A DNA stretch of 64,000 nucleotides from JANSWY01 sp965228955 (GTDB taxonomy: Bacteria; Bacteroidota; Bacteroidia; Cytophagales; Cyclobacteriaceae). The stretch is from positions 2,914,001 through 2,978,000 of the forward strand of contig OZ245848.1 in the NCBI GenBank assembly GCA_965228955.1. Reading direction: 5' to 3'. Position numbers and translations under genes: made by a program. The stretch's first letter is position 1. Each line of letters begins with the position of its first letter. Below, piece by piece: positions 27,967 through 37,077 of the stretch. The notes below the pieces were generated by a model. It was not told the DNA's origin. It did not search any database and was given only the letters and a program-made list of their open reading frames with translations.

Positions 27967-28838
27967 GCGGTTTGTTTTTCAGAGAACTCAAGATAATGTT
28001 TTAGCACCAAATCCGGTGCTTCTGTTTGAGGATAATGACCAATTTCTGACAAGGAGACAATATCAAATTCATTTATCAATTCCTTGTATCTCTCTACCAT
28101 GTGTCCACCAGAAATAGGGTCTGAAATTCCATTTATAAGCCGAATTGGAATGATAGATTTTTGTAAAGCTCCAACCCATCGTTCTCTATTTTCCTTACGT
28201 TCGGCCATATATCTGATCAGTTTGTGGAACACCTTACTCCCATCATTGTATTGAATAAGCTTCCAGAATTCATCTATTTCTAATTCTGTTGGTTGAGTTT
28301 GTGCGCCAAAGATTTCGTTAAAGTTCTTTTTAAGACTGTTTCTATTCAACAATGGAGTTACAATTCCTCCGATAGATGATATCATTACTTTTTGAATAAA
28401 TCTTGGGCGATGAGTTTCTGGAAATAAACCACCATTTAATAAGGCACAGGAAGTGAAAACACAATAACCAGAATGATCATACCTTTCTAACTGTCTAGCA
28501 AGTAATTCCTGTGCTACTGTATCTCCATAATCATGAGCAAGAATTTCGGTCTGATTAATATTCAAATCAGCCAGAAGTTCCTCCACTAAATCAGCCTGTT
28601 GTGAAATGGAATAATCAAAGTCCCTTGGTTTAGCACTGAATCCATATCCAATAAAATCTAATGCTATAACCCTATGATTCTCTTTTAAAGAATCAAAGAT
28701 CTTATGCCAATCCCACGATGCAGTGGGAAAACCATGCAATAATATGATTGCTGGTCCTTCACCCTCATCTATAAAAAAGATATCATGATCGTAAAACTTA
28801 AAATAACTTCCACGATCCTTCCATTGATCAGTAGTCAT
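27963..28838 (-). CDS. Alpha/beta hydrolase, MEST/haloalkane-dehalogenase-like (Asp nucleophile)
   Basis: 291-residue cytoplasmic hydrolase. Oxyanion motif HGFPTASWDW (35-44), nucleophile elbow LAHDYGDTVAQELL (100-113) with D103 instead of Ser, and catalytic His in SEIGHYPQTEAPD near 271. The HDYGD elbow is that of the MEST/epoxide hydrolase-dehalogenase branch, so the reaction is more likely epoxide or C-halogen hydrolysis than ester cleavage. Substrate unknown. Co-transcribed with the OYE gene (four-base overlap) and two bases after the DUF962 gene, pointing to processing of a lipophilic or electrophilic compound sensed by the TetR protein. Confidence 0.9.
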   Translation of the reverse strand: MTTDQWKDRGSYFKFYDHDIFFIDEGEGPAIILLHGFPTASWDWHKIFDSLKENHRVIALDFIGYGFSAKPRDFDYSISQQADLVEELLADLNINQTEILAHDYGDTVAQELLARQLERYDHSGYCVFTSCALLNGGLFPETHRPRFIQKVMISSIGGIVTPLLNRNSLKKNFNEIFGAQTQPTELEIDEFWKLIQYNDGSKVFHKLIRYMAERKENRERWVGALQKSIIPIRLINGISDPISGGHMVERYKELINEFDIVSLSEIGHYPQTEAPDLVLKHYLEFSEKQTA

Positions 28839-28840
28839 GA

Positions 28841-29323
28841 TTAGTATTTTATACCAATCTTTCGGTACACATGACCAAGAATCCAGGCGGGTCCTACCAA
28901 CAGGAATTGAAGGTCTTTGAAGAAAGAAGGCTTTTTTCCTTCATGGTTATGACCAATAAATTGAAATACCCAGCTAACAGCAAATATGATTAGTGAGATC
29001 AACCAAAGTGGCCAGATGTTGGCAATGGCAAGCTGATAGTTTCCCCACAATACAAGTGCTGAAATGATGATCATTCCCAAGAATATGGAAATAGACATTC
29101 TCAAGTAGAACACCAACCCAACTAAGATCAGGATACTTCCAAAGTGCGCATAAGGAGCAATTGTCTCCGGAAGAAACGCAAAAATATTACCTGTTGGAAT
29201 TGAAGCAAGTAAACCAATGATACTGAAAAATATCGCTGGTACACAAATGTAGTGAATCAATTTATTCAATGGATCTTGGTGACTTTCACCGTATTCACTA
29301 AACCACTCTTCTGCTGTTCTCAT
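28841..29323 (-). CDS. Mpo1/DUF962 family membrane protein (probable 2-hydroxy fatty acid dioxygenase)
   Basis: 160 residues, four hydrophobic helices. Family signatures: EEWFSEYGESHQDPLNKLIH (5-24) ending in the first conserved His, and FIGHNHEGKKPSFFKDL near 122-138 with further His residues, then LVGPAWILGHVY. Yeast Mpo1 of this family is an iron-dependent dioxygenase that shortens 2-hydroxy fatty acids by alpha-oxidation; bacterial function is less studied. In this operon it fits lipid or fatty-acid-derived substrate processing together with the hydrolase and OYE. Confidence 0.9.
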   Translation of the reverse strand: MRTAEEWFSEYGESHQDPLNKLIHYICVPAIFFSIIGLLASIPTGNIFAFLPETIAPYAHFGSILILVGLVFYLRMSISIFLGMIIISALVLWGNYQLAIANIWPLWLISLIIFAVSWVFQFIGHNHEGKKPSFFKDLQFLLVGPAWILGHVYRKIGIKY

Positions 29324-29341
29324 TTTATTACAATTTTTAAG

Positions 29342-29971
29342 TTAATGTCTTTCTATAGGTATATAGGACCTTATCTCATTGTATTCTGCAAGACCCTTTT
29401 CAGTTAATAATGGCAATAATAAGTTCCATACCATCTCTACAGGAGAAACTTTGTTTACCTGATAACTCTCATCATTGATGATAAAAGACTGTGCAGTCCA
29501 AAATGCCATGGTCATCCAAACTATATGAACTAACCTATCGTAATTGACATTTTCAGATTCAGGTACCAATCTTCCAGATGATACAAAATAGTCGAGTAAC
29601 ATTCTACCTTGTTTATATCTAAGCATATTGGAAGCCTCATACCTCTTACCAACCTCTGGAAATTCTCTGCTGATAAAAACCACATCATTGAAAAAGAACT
29701 TATATCGTTGATTGAATTGATAATAGCTTGTCATGGCTTTTTCAAAATGATGTAAAGTGACATACCCTTCTGTCTCCAGGTAACCGGCAGCTTCAGCATG
29801 CATGATGTCATAGATTGCCAGAATCAGATCAGACTTGGTTTTGTAGTGGTACGTCAGATTTCCCGGACTAATTTTCAAATAGTCGGCCAATTCCTTCATA
29901 GTAACCCTCGAAATTCCTTTTTCATTATAAAGCTTTACCGCTTCAGATATGATTCTTTCTTTTAATGACAT
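29342..29971 (-). CDS. TetR-family transcriptional regulator
   Basis: 209 residues. The N-terminal HTH (residues ~5-50) reads KERIISEAVKLYNEKGISRV, then MKELADYLKISPGNLTYHYK, the canonical TetR DNA-binding unit. The C-terminal ligand domain (~75-200) is helical and rich in aromatic residues (YYQFNQRYKFFFNDVVF). It is the first gene of the leftward DUF962/hydrolase/OYE operon, 18 bases upstream of DUF962, so it probably autoregulates this operon and perhaps the divergent 30090 gene. Confidence 0.93.
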   Translation of the reverse strand: MSLKERIISEAVKLYNEKGISRVTMKELADYLKISPGNLTYHYKTKSDLILAIYDIMHAEAAGYLETEGYVTLHHFEKAMTSYYQFNQRYKFFFNDVVFISREFPEVGKRYEASNMLRYKQGRMLLDYFVSSGRLVPESENVNYDRLVHIVWMTMAFWTAQSFIINDESYQVNKVSPVEMVWNLLLPLLTEKGLAEYNEIRSYIPIERH

Positions 29972-30021
29972 TTAGTATAATATTACCATTATTAATATAA
30001 AATTAGTAAATTCATACTAAA
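29971..30021. promoter_or_regulatory. Inverted repeat, possible TetR operator
   Basis: TTTAGTAT (29971-29978) and ATACTAAA (30014-30021) form perfect 8-base inverted arms 35 bases apart, overlapping the TetR start codon on one side and the -33 zone of the divergent gene on the other. Spacing is wider than a single TetR site, so each arm may be half of a separate degenerate operator. Confidence 0.35.
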
Positions 30022-30054
30022 TTTCAAAATGATCATTTTACTTCCGTATATTTG
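30022..30054 (+). promoter_or_regulatory. Bacteroidota-type promoter for the IF2-N-like gene
   Basis: TTTC (30022-30025), 21-base spacer, then a perfect TAnnTTTG box TATATTTG (30047-30054). Predicted start near 30060, leader about 30 bases. Confidence 0.6.
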
Positions 30055-30089
30055 CATCTTTTAAGGAAGTATTCAATCACTAAAAAATT

Positions 30090-31022
30090 ATGAGGCTCGG
30101 ACAACTCGCCAGGCACTTGCGAATTTCGCAGAAAGAAATTACAGACTATTTAGATTCTCAATCCATTTCCATTGGTGAAGGATCGAACGCCAAAATTGAA
30201 GCTGAGCTTGAATATCAAATCATTAACCATTTTAACCCTGAATTACTAGCAACAACCGAGGAAGAACAGTTACCTGAAGCACCATCAGAGAACCTTGAAA
30301 TTGAATCTTCTAAACCAGAAACATTAGAGGAAGATAAAGAAGAAGAAGTTATTGAACTCGAAATCGAGGAGGAACAAGAAGTCATCAATGAGTCTTCAGA
30401 AGAAATTCCTATTCAAACCGATTCCCAAATAGAGAAATCTATTGATGAGGTAGTACCAGAAGTTGATAACGTAGCATACGAATCATCATCAGAACCGGAC
30501 GAGGAGAGCGAAATAGGTTCTTTATCATATGAAGACACCTCTGGTGAAGACAATATTGAAGTAATCAGGGTTAAAAAAGTGAAACTTGAGGGCATCAAAG
30601 TGGTTGGAAAAATTGACCTTCCAGAACCTAAGGTAAAAGAGCCAACTGAGACCGAGGATCCAGAGTCTGAAGTAGAAGATAAAAAGGAGGATCGTCCACC
30701 ACGAAAGTCAAGACAATATCATGGTAAAAAGCGAAAAGGTCGCAATTATGGCAAAAGAGATAGACGTGAGTCATACGAGCAAAGAATTGCAAGAGAAAAA
30801 AGAGAGGCTGAAAGAGAAAAAATAAAATTAGAAAAGGAAGCGAAAGCAAGGAAAAAACAGCACTACGTTGAGAATGTCCAGGCTCATGTTCAAATCAAAC
30901 CATCTAAAAAAGCCAAGAAGAAAGAGAAGCTTGCCCAGAAACAACAAGCAGTTATTGAGAAACCAAAAAATCCTGTTAAGAGATTTTGGGGTTGGCTGAA
31001 TGGAAAGTATGACAATTATTAA
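30090..31022 (+). CDS. IF2-N-like domain protein with acidic and basic low-complexity tail
   Basis: 310 residues. Residues 1-50 (MRLGQLARHLRISQKEITDY onward) resemble the N-terminal domain of bacterial translation initiation factor IF2. Residues ~70-180 are strongly acidic (Glu/Asp/Ser), residues ~195-295 strongly basic with coiled-coil-prone KRERxEAEREK-type sequence, and the end is PVKRFWGWLNGKYDNY. No GTPase domain follows, so this is not IF2 itself. The charge pattern suggests nucleic-acid or ribosome association and disorder. I know no function; it is transcribed alone, divergent from TetR. Confidence 0.7.
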   Translation: MRLGQLARHLRISQKEITDYLDSQSISIGEGSNAKIEAELEYQIINHFNPELLATTEEEQLPEAPSENLEIESSKPETLEEDKEEEVIELEIEEEQEVINESSEEIPIQTDSQIEKSIDEVVPEVDNVAYESSSEPDEESEIGSLSYEDTSGEDNIEVIRVKKVKLEGIKVVGKIDLPEPKVKEPTETEDPESEVEDKKEDRPPRKSRQYHGKKRKGRNYGKRDRRESYEQRIAREKREAEREKIKLEKEAKARKKQHYVENVQAHVQIKPSKKAKKKEKLAQKQQAVIEKPKNPVKRFWGWLNGKYDNY

Positions 31023-31156
31023 AAATTGTTAAGCTTACGCCACACATCCAAAATAATTACCATTAGTCAAAATATAGTCGTCCCTTCCATAAATCCTGTA
31101 ATTAATTGCGGAGTTCTGATAACTTACTAGTCAGAATTTAAACCAAAATAAAAGAC

Positions 31157-31912
31157 ATGAGAAAATTAAAAATCACTTTCATGGTTGGGGCTATCATGGC
31201 AATGGCTTTTACCACCACACAAGCACAAGATGTAGATGAAATCATTTCTACGTATCTGGAAAACATCGGAGGTGTTGATGCACTTAAGAGCTTAAAAGGA
31301 ATGAAAATCACAGCAAAGGTAAACCAAGGCGGTATGGAGATTCCTTTGGACATCTATCAGATGGCTGATGGTAGACAAATGACATCTATTTCATTCCAGG
31401 GAATGACTATCAAGCAGGGTGTATTTGATGGTGAAACTTTGTGGGGTACTAACTTCCAAACTATGAAAGCAGAGAAATCTGATTCAGAAGCAACAAACAA
31501 CCAAAAACTTGATGCAAATGACTTTCCGGATGCCCTTATCGATTACAAAGAAAAAGGATACACTGCTGAGCTTCTTGGAAAAGAAGACATGGACGGTAGC
31601 GAAACTTTTAAAGTAAAACTTGTTAAGGAGCCAAGAATGATTGATGGAGTTGAAGTTGATGACATCACTTATTATTACTTTGATACTGAAGCATTCATTC
31701 CTCTTGCTCAGGAATCTGAAATTAACCAAGGTCCGCAAAAAGGCAGCATTCAACAAATTAAATTTTCGGATTACCAAGAGGTTGACGGACTATACTTCCC
31801 ATTCTCTATGACTCAGGGTATCAAAGATGGTATGTCTCAGCCTATCATCATTGACGCTATCGAGTTAAACCCAGAAGTAGCTGACGCAGATTTTGCATTT
31901 CCTGAAGAATAA
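31157..31912 (+). CDS. LolA-like outer-membrane lipoprotein-sorting protein homologue
   Basis: 251 residues with signal peptide (cleavage after TTQAQ, ~24). The mature N-terminus DVDEIISTYLENIGGVDALK is the helix typical of Bacteroidota LolA-fold proteins, followed by antiparallel strands (MKITAKVNQGGMEIPLDIYQ; GVFDGETLWGTN) and ADADFAFPEE at the end. It is a periplasmic hydrophobic-cargo-binding fold; true LolA chaperone function is not implied. Located 22 bases before the sortilin-like gene, probably co-transcribed with it. Confidence 0.8.
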   Translation: MRKLKITFMVGAIMAMAFTTTQAQDVDEIISTYLENIGGVDALKSLKGMKITAKVNQGGMEIPLDIYQMADGRQMTSISFQGMTIKQGVFDGETLWGTNFQTMKAEKSDSEATNNQKLDANDFPDALIDYKEKGYTAELLGKEDMDGSETFKVKLVKEPRMIDGVEVDDITYYYFDTEAFIPLAQESEINQGPQKGSIQQIKFSDYQEVDGLYFPFSMTQGIKDGMSQPIIIDAIELNPEVADADFAFPEE

Positions 31913-31934
31913 TTAAGACAACATTTAAGGAAGT

Positions 31935-34900
31935 ATGAAGAAAGCATATTTATCTATCGCACTTTCTCTAGGTGCGATAGTATCAACATTTGCCCAGGAT
32001 ATTGTATTGAAAGGCGATGCACTCTTTGGTGGCCTTCAAGCAAGACATATCGGACCCGCTCTAATGAGTGGTAGAATTATTGACCTTGAAACTCACCCTA
32101 CTAATGATAAAGTACTTTATGTAGGTACTGCTGGTGGTGGTGTATGGAAAAGTAGTAACGGAGGTTCTTCTTTCGTTCCAATTTTTGACGAACATACTCA
32201 GTGTATTGGTCAAATAGCTTTAGACCCAAGTAACCCTGATAAAAATATCTGGGTTGGTACTGGAGAAATCTGGACAAGAAACAGTGTATCAGTTGGAGAC
32301 GGACTTTATAAGTCTACCGACGGTGGAGTAAACTTCAAAAAAGTAGGTTTCGAGAACTCTGAAAGAATCAGTAGTATCGAAATCAATCCAAATAACTCAC
32401 AAGAAATGTATGTGGGTGTTCTTGGAGCTCTTTGGGGTGACTCTGAAGAGAGAGGAGTATTCAAATCCAGTGATGGAGGCGCAACATGGGAAAAAATTCT
32501 TTACATCGATCAGAAAACCGGTTGCGGTGATGTAATACTTGACCCTAATGATCCTAATACTTTGTATGCATCAATGTGGGAATTCAGAAGAACTGGTTGG
32601 TCATTCGAATCAGGAGGAAATAACAGTGCACTTTACAAATCAACAGACGCTGGTAAAACATGGAACAAAATTCATAATGGTTTCCCTTCAGGAAAGCTAG
32701 GTAGAATTGCTGTTGCAGTTGCACCTTCTGATTCCAAAAGAATCTACGCAGTTCTGGAAACTGAAAAGGATAAAGACAAAGGTCTATACAGATCTGATGA
32801 TGCTGGTGCAAGCTGGGAGTTACTAAATGGTGATTTCGGATTGGTTGTTAGACCATTCTATTTCTCCAGAATTGTAGTTGACCCTAAGAATCCAGATGTT
32901 GTTATTAAAGGTGGTCTGTTTGGATCTATCAGTAGAGATGGAGGAAAAACATTCAGAAACCTAGGTAACATGCACGCGGACATCCATGATTTCGCATTCA
33001 ATATCAACAACTCTGACCAGATGTTCGCAGGAACTGATGGTGGTGTTTACAGATCTTGGGATGGTGGAAACACAATGGAAATTGTAGCAAACCTACCAGT
33101 ATCTCAGTTCTATCATATCAGTGTTGATAACGAAGAACCTTATAACATCTATGGCGGATTACAAGACAATGGTTCATGGTACGGTCCTTCTCAATCTCCA
33201 GGAGGTATTGAAGCAAGAGATTGGAATGTTGTAGGTGTAGGTGATGGATTTAGAGTATTAAGACACCCTACAAAGAGAATTCTATATTCAGAAATGCAAG
33301 GTGCTGATAATGTTTGGAGATATGACATGGACAAAAACCAAACTAAAACTATTCAGCCTCTTCCTGTAAAAGGTGATCCAAAATTAAGATTCAATTGGAA
33401 TGCTCCAATGGCAATCAGTGACCACCAGCCAGACAGATTCTATATGGGTAGTCAGTTTTTACACAAGTCTGAAGACATGGGTAATACCTGGGAGATCATT
33501 TCCCCTGATTTGACTACTAATGACAAGTCAAAACAACAGCAGGAGAACTCAGGAGGTCTTTCCAAAGACAACTCAGGAGCCGAGAATCACTGTACTATCT
33601 TTACAATTGCTGAATCTCCAGTGGACCAAAATGTGATCTGGGTAGGAACTGACGATGGAAATGTACAAGTTACTCAGGACGGTGGTAAAACATGGACAAA
33701 CACTACTCCAAACATTAGTGGATTACCAGCCAACACTTGGGTTTATCATATTGAAGCCAGTGTACATGGAAAAGGTACTGCTTATGCAGTATTTGATGGA
33801 CACACAAGCAATGACAAAACTCCATATGCTTACAAGACCACAGACTTTGGAAAAACCTGGACATCCATCATTTCTGAGGATGTTTATGGGTTTGTAAGAA
33901 GTATCCAGGAGGATTATGAAAGCGAAAACCTTTTATTCCTTGGAACTGAATTCGGTCTATACGCTACAATTGACGGTGGTAAAAACTGGAGTAGATTCAA
34001 CAAGGGGATCCCTCCTGTTGCAGTTCACTTCCTTGATCTTCAGAAGCAAACTAACGATTTAGTACTTGGTACTCATGGTAGAGGTATTATTATTGTTGAT
34101 GACATAAGTCCAATGAGACAATTGAGCCAGGAGGTTCTCGCTAAGAATTTTCACTTCCTTGAAACTAAACCAACAATCATTCAGGAGTCTGGGGGGTTTG
34201 GAGGAACCGCCACTGAAAGGGAATTCGTTGGAAGAAACAGAAGCTCAGCTGCTAAAATCATGTACTACATGAAGAAGAGACATATCTTCGGAAAGATGTC
34301 TCTTGAGATTCAGGATATGGATGGTAAAACTTTAACTGAAATTTCACCAAGCAAATCTAAAGGTATCAATATTGTAACATGGAGTTATAATATCAGACCT
34401 CCTAGAATGGCGAAGGGTAAAACATTCAGTTTTGGTGGCTTCACTCCTGCCCGAGTTCCAGCAGGAACTTACAAAGTTGTATTAACAAAAGGCAAAGAAA
34501 CATTTGAAACTACTATTGAGCTTATCAATGATCCTAAATCTGACAGAACTGATGCAGATAGAATGACATTGCATAAGCAAACAATGGATATATACAATAC
34601 ATGTGAGGATTTAGCTTATATGGTATATGAGTTAGATGAAATTGTTGCTAAAGCTGAAGAAGTATCTAAAAATGGAGGTTCTAAGACTGCAAAACCAGTT
34701 ATTTCAGAGCTTACTGCATTAAAAGAAACTTTGGTAATCACAACTGGTGACAACTACGTTGGATCAGCAGAACCTCAGCTAAGAGAAAAGCTTGCAACAC
34801 TATATAGCAAAATTGCTCAAGGGTTTGATCCTGCAAATGCTTCAGAGCTGGAAAATCTGGCTTTATTAACAGAAAGATTTGACAAAGCAAAAGCTGATTT

Positions 34901-35009
34901 TGCTAAGATCAAGTCTAAGAGAGTTGCCAAAATGGAGAAATTCATGGCTGGCAAATCTATGGAACCTGTTAAGTTGAAGACAAGAGAAGAGTATTTGAAA
35001 GATCAATAA
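31935..35009 (+). CDS. Secreted VPS10/sortilin-like BNR-repeat beta-propeller protein
   Basis: 1024 residues with signal peptide (to ~20, STFAQ). Many BNR/Asp-box blades are visible: GVWKSSNGGSSF, GLYKSTDGGVNF, GVFKSSDGGATWEK, ALYKSTDAGKTWNK, GLYRSDDAGASWE, SISRDGGKTFRN, GNVQVTQDGGKTWTN and others, forming a large or double propeller over ~25-730. The C-terminal ~250 residues start with a beta-sandwich (EIQDMDGKTLTEISPSKSKG) and end in a helical region. The family is often annotated glycosyl hydrolase or sortilin-like, but no catalytic glycosidase residue is established; binding or peptidase-associated roles are equally possible. No T9SS domain. Confidence 0.85.
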   Translation: MKKAYLSIALSLGAIVSTFAQDIVLKGDALFGGLQARHIGPALMSGRIIDLETHPTNDKVLYVGTAGGGVWKSSNGGSSFVPIFDEHTQCIGQIALDPSNPDKNIWVGTGEIWTRNSVSVGDGLYKSTDGGVNFKKVGFENSERISSIEINPNNSQEMYVGVLGALWGDSEERGVFKSSDGGATWEKILYIDQKTGCGDVILDPNDPNTLYASMWEFRRTGWSFESGGNNSALYKSTDAGKTWNKIHNGFPSGKLGRIAVAVAPSDSKRIYAVLETEKDKDKGLYRSDDAGASWELLNGDFGLVVRPFYFSRIVVDPKNPDVVIKGGLFGSISRDGGKTFRNLGNMHADIHDFAFNINNSDQMFAGTDGGVYRSWDGGNTMEIVANLPVSQFYHISVDNEEPYNIYGGLQDNGSWYGPSQSPGGIEARDWNVVGVGDGFRVLRHPTKRILYSEMQGADNVWRYDMDKNQTKTIQPLPVKGDPKLRFNWNAPMAISDHQPDRFYMGSQFLHKSEDMGNTWEIISPDLTTNDKSKQQQENSGGLSKDNSGAENHCTIFTIAESPVDQNVIWVGTDDGNVQVTQDGGKTWTNTTPNISGLPANTWVYHIEASVHGKGTAYAVFDGHTSNDKTPYAYKTTDFGKTWTSIISEDVYGFVRSIQEDYESENLLFLGTEFGLYATIDGGKNWSRFNKGIPPVAVHFLDLQKQTNDLVLGTHGRGIIIVDDISPMRQLSQEVLAKNFHFLETKPTIIQESGGFGGTATEREFVGRNRSSAAKIMYYMKKRHIFGKMSLEIQDMDGKTLTEISPSKSKGINIVTWSYNIRPPRMAKGKTFSFGGFTPARVPAGTYKVVLTKGKETFETTIELINDPKSDRTDADRMTLHKQTMDIYNTCEDLAYMVYELDEIVAKAEEVSKNGGSKTAKPVISELTALKETLVITTGDNYVGSAEPQLREKLATLYSKIAQGFDPANASELENLALLTERFDKAKADFAKIKSKRVAKMEKFMAGKSMEPVKLKTREEYLKDQ

Positions 35010-35031
35010 TATTGATTCTTAATTATAAGAA

Positions 35032-35064
35032 AAGGCTTCCTGAGAAATCGGGAAGCCTTTTTTA
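35032..35064 (+). terminator. Rho-independent terminator
   Basis: AAGGCTTCC (35032-35040) pairs with GGAAGCCTT (35051-35059), followed by TTTTTT; 23 bases after the sortilin-like gene. Confidence 0.92.
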
Positions 35065-35265
35065 TTTCCAGTGTTTTGATTCCATTTATTGTAATATTTC
35101 CAACTTAACTATAAAATATCATTGCTTTTTTTGTAATTATTCTAGGTATTGCTAAATTACTTTAATCCAGCCGAACCTTAATTGTGCCAACCAATTTTGG
35201 GGAATTTGGAAACACCATCTTCCACAAGGATTGACGTCCTTTGGGAGTTAACACACTTTAACCAA

Positions 35266-36936
35266 ATGACTCGTTACAATATGCAACGTTATTACCGGTA
35301 TGTCCTCATTTTTCTGATTGGACAGTTATTCTTAGGTTGTAATCCTGATGACCTTGAAGAATTAGAGAAATACGGCTACATTTCACTATCCCCTTCTGCA
35401 GAATTTGATGAATTATTATACGATAACATTACTGTTACTGTGTATGATGAGGATTCAGTACTCGTAGTTTTTTACGAAAGTATTAGCGGAGCTCCCGAAC
35501 AGATTGAGCTTCCTGTGGGTAATTATTACCTGATCGTTAAATCCAATGCATTGTTGGAAGGTGCTTTAGGGGTTGAGATTTATCTGGAATCTGGATTATT
35601 CTCTATTACTCAAGATTTAGTCGTTACTATAAGTCTTCCTTTGGAAGCTGTAGCCATTCCACCAGAAGAGGGGGAAGAAGAGATTTGTGATCTGATTACC
35701 TTCTCGCAAAATTATGGAGGAACCAATCGGGATGATGGATTTGATGCAGTTGAAAAGCCTGATGGAGGATTCTATGCCGTAGGCAGATCTCTATCCAACA
35801 ACACTGATTTAACCGAAAACAAAGGTAACTGGGATGTTTGGGCTTATTCTACAGACGCTGAAGGCAACCTACTATGGCAACATTCACTTGGCGGAAGTAG
35901 TACTGATTATGGTGAAGCTGTGGTAAATGGAAATGATGGTGGAGCTGTAATTGCTGCTCGGTCAAGGTCGACAAATGGTGACAGATCTGGATTCTATGGT
36001 GGATGGGATTATTGGATTATCAAACTAGATGATGAAACTGGAGAAATTGAATGGGAGCAACATTTTGGAGGCTCCAGTACAGATTATGCTTTAGACATTG
36101 CCAATTCAGTTGATGGAGATGGTTACTTCGTAGCTGGCATAACATGCTCAGGAAATTTCGATGTTACTGGAGCAAAAGGTGGATGTGACATTTGGGTAAT
36201 TAAAATTGATAATTCAGGTAATTTAGTCTGGGAAAAAATTGTCGGAGGAACTGGACAAGAATGGGCCTATGGTGTAGATGCCACTAGTGATGGAGGTTGT
36301 GTTGTAGGAGGACAGACTCTTTCGAACAATCAAGACTTCACAGGGTCGCAGGGAGGCTGGGATTATGCAGCCGCAAAATTGGATGCAAACGGCAACCTGG
36401 AATGGTCATCCAGATGGGGTGGTACAAATGTGGATCAGGCATACGATATTCAACAAACAGCAAATGGAGAGTATATTATGTGCGGAAGATCAAGATCCTC
36501 AAACGGAGATGTTGTAGGTGGTAATGGGAATTATGATTACTGGGTTCTTAGGATTGATGCCAATGGAAACATGCTTTGGCAACACCCTGTTGGTGGAACC
36601 AGTAATGATTATGGCGAAGGTCTCGTGGAAGATGATGAAGGAGATATTTGGGTAAATGGTAGATCTGCCTCTGGTAATAGTGGAGATAAAACAGACCACC
36701 TTGGTGGTTGGGATTACTGGCTTGTCAGGCTCGACGGACCAACCGGTGACATCATATCAACCAAATCATTTGGAGGTTCGAGTACTGATTTCGGATATTC
36801 AATTTCACCAACTTGTGACAAAGGTTTCATACTAAACGGATGGTCTCTCTCCTCTGATGGAGATGTGGGTGGAGTGTATGGAAGCTATGATTTTTGGCTG
36901 GTAAAAATTGATGAAAATGGAGAATTCGCACCTTAA
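35266..36936 (+). CDS. Lipoprotein with seven tandem repeats, predicted seven-bladed beta-propeller
   Basis: 556 residues from ATG 35266; ATG 35281 (five codons later) is also possible. A longer in-frame TTG start at 35182 would put 28 odd residues before the signal and is rejected. The signal ends QLFLG-C. Residues ~35-135 form a beta-rich domain, then seven ~58-residue repeats each opening GGxxxDY(G/A) and containing GxSxSxNGD and DYWxxKxDxxGNxxW (first GGTNRDDG, last GGSSTDFG). Seven units fit a closed propeller. No T9SS sorting domain; the C-terminus is KIDENGEFAP. Surface binding protein of unknown ligand. Alone between two terminators. Confidence 0.78.
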   Translation: MTRYNMQRYYRYVLIFLIGQLFLGCNPDDLEELEKYGYISLSPSAEFDELLYDNITVTVYDEDSVLVVFYESISGAPEQIELPVGNYYLIVKSNALLEGALGVEIYLESGLFSITQDLVVTISLPLEAVAIPPEEGEEEICDLITFSQNYGGTNRDDGFDAVEKPDGGFYAVGRSLSNNTDLTENKGNWDVWAYSTDAEGNLLWQHSLGGSSTDYGEAVVNGNDGGAVIAARSRSTNGDRSGFYGGWDYWIIKLDDETGEIEWEQHFGGSSTDYALDIANSVDGDGYFVAGITCSGNFDVTGAKGGCDIWVIKIDNSGNLVWEKIVGGTGQEWAYGVDATSDGGCVVGGQTLSNNQDFTGSQGGWDYAAAKLDANGNLEWSSRWGGTNVDQAYDIQQTANGEYIMCGRSRSSNGDVVGGNGNYDYWVLRIDANGNMLWQHPVGGTSNDYGEGLVEDDEGDIWVNGRSASGNSGDKTDHLGGWDYWLVRLDGPTGDIISTKSFGGSSTDFGYSISPTCDKGFILNGWSLSSDGDVGGVYGSYDFWLVKIDENGEFAP

Positions 36937-36988
36937 TTACTTAGAAAACCAACAGACAAACAATAGATAGTTAAAATTAAGTACGACG

Positions 36989-37018
36989 AAAAGGCAGCAA
37001 TTAGCTGCCTTTTTTATT
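36989..37018 (+). terminator. Rho-independent terminator
   Basis: AAAAGGCAGC (36989-36998), loop AATTA, GCTGCCTTTT (37004-37013) and a T tail, 53 bases after the propeller lipoprotein gene. Confidence 0.92.
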
Positions 37019-37077
37019 TTATATGGACTTTTTGACATGTAATAGTTATTTGGATTAATATGTGTTAGGCAAATAAC

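Noticed and set aside
35182..35265. TTG start adding 28 residues to the propeller lipoprotein
   Set aside because: The extra residues precede the lipoprotein signal and have no coding-like character.
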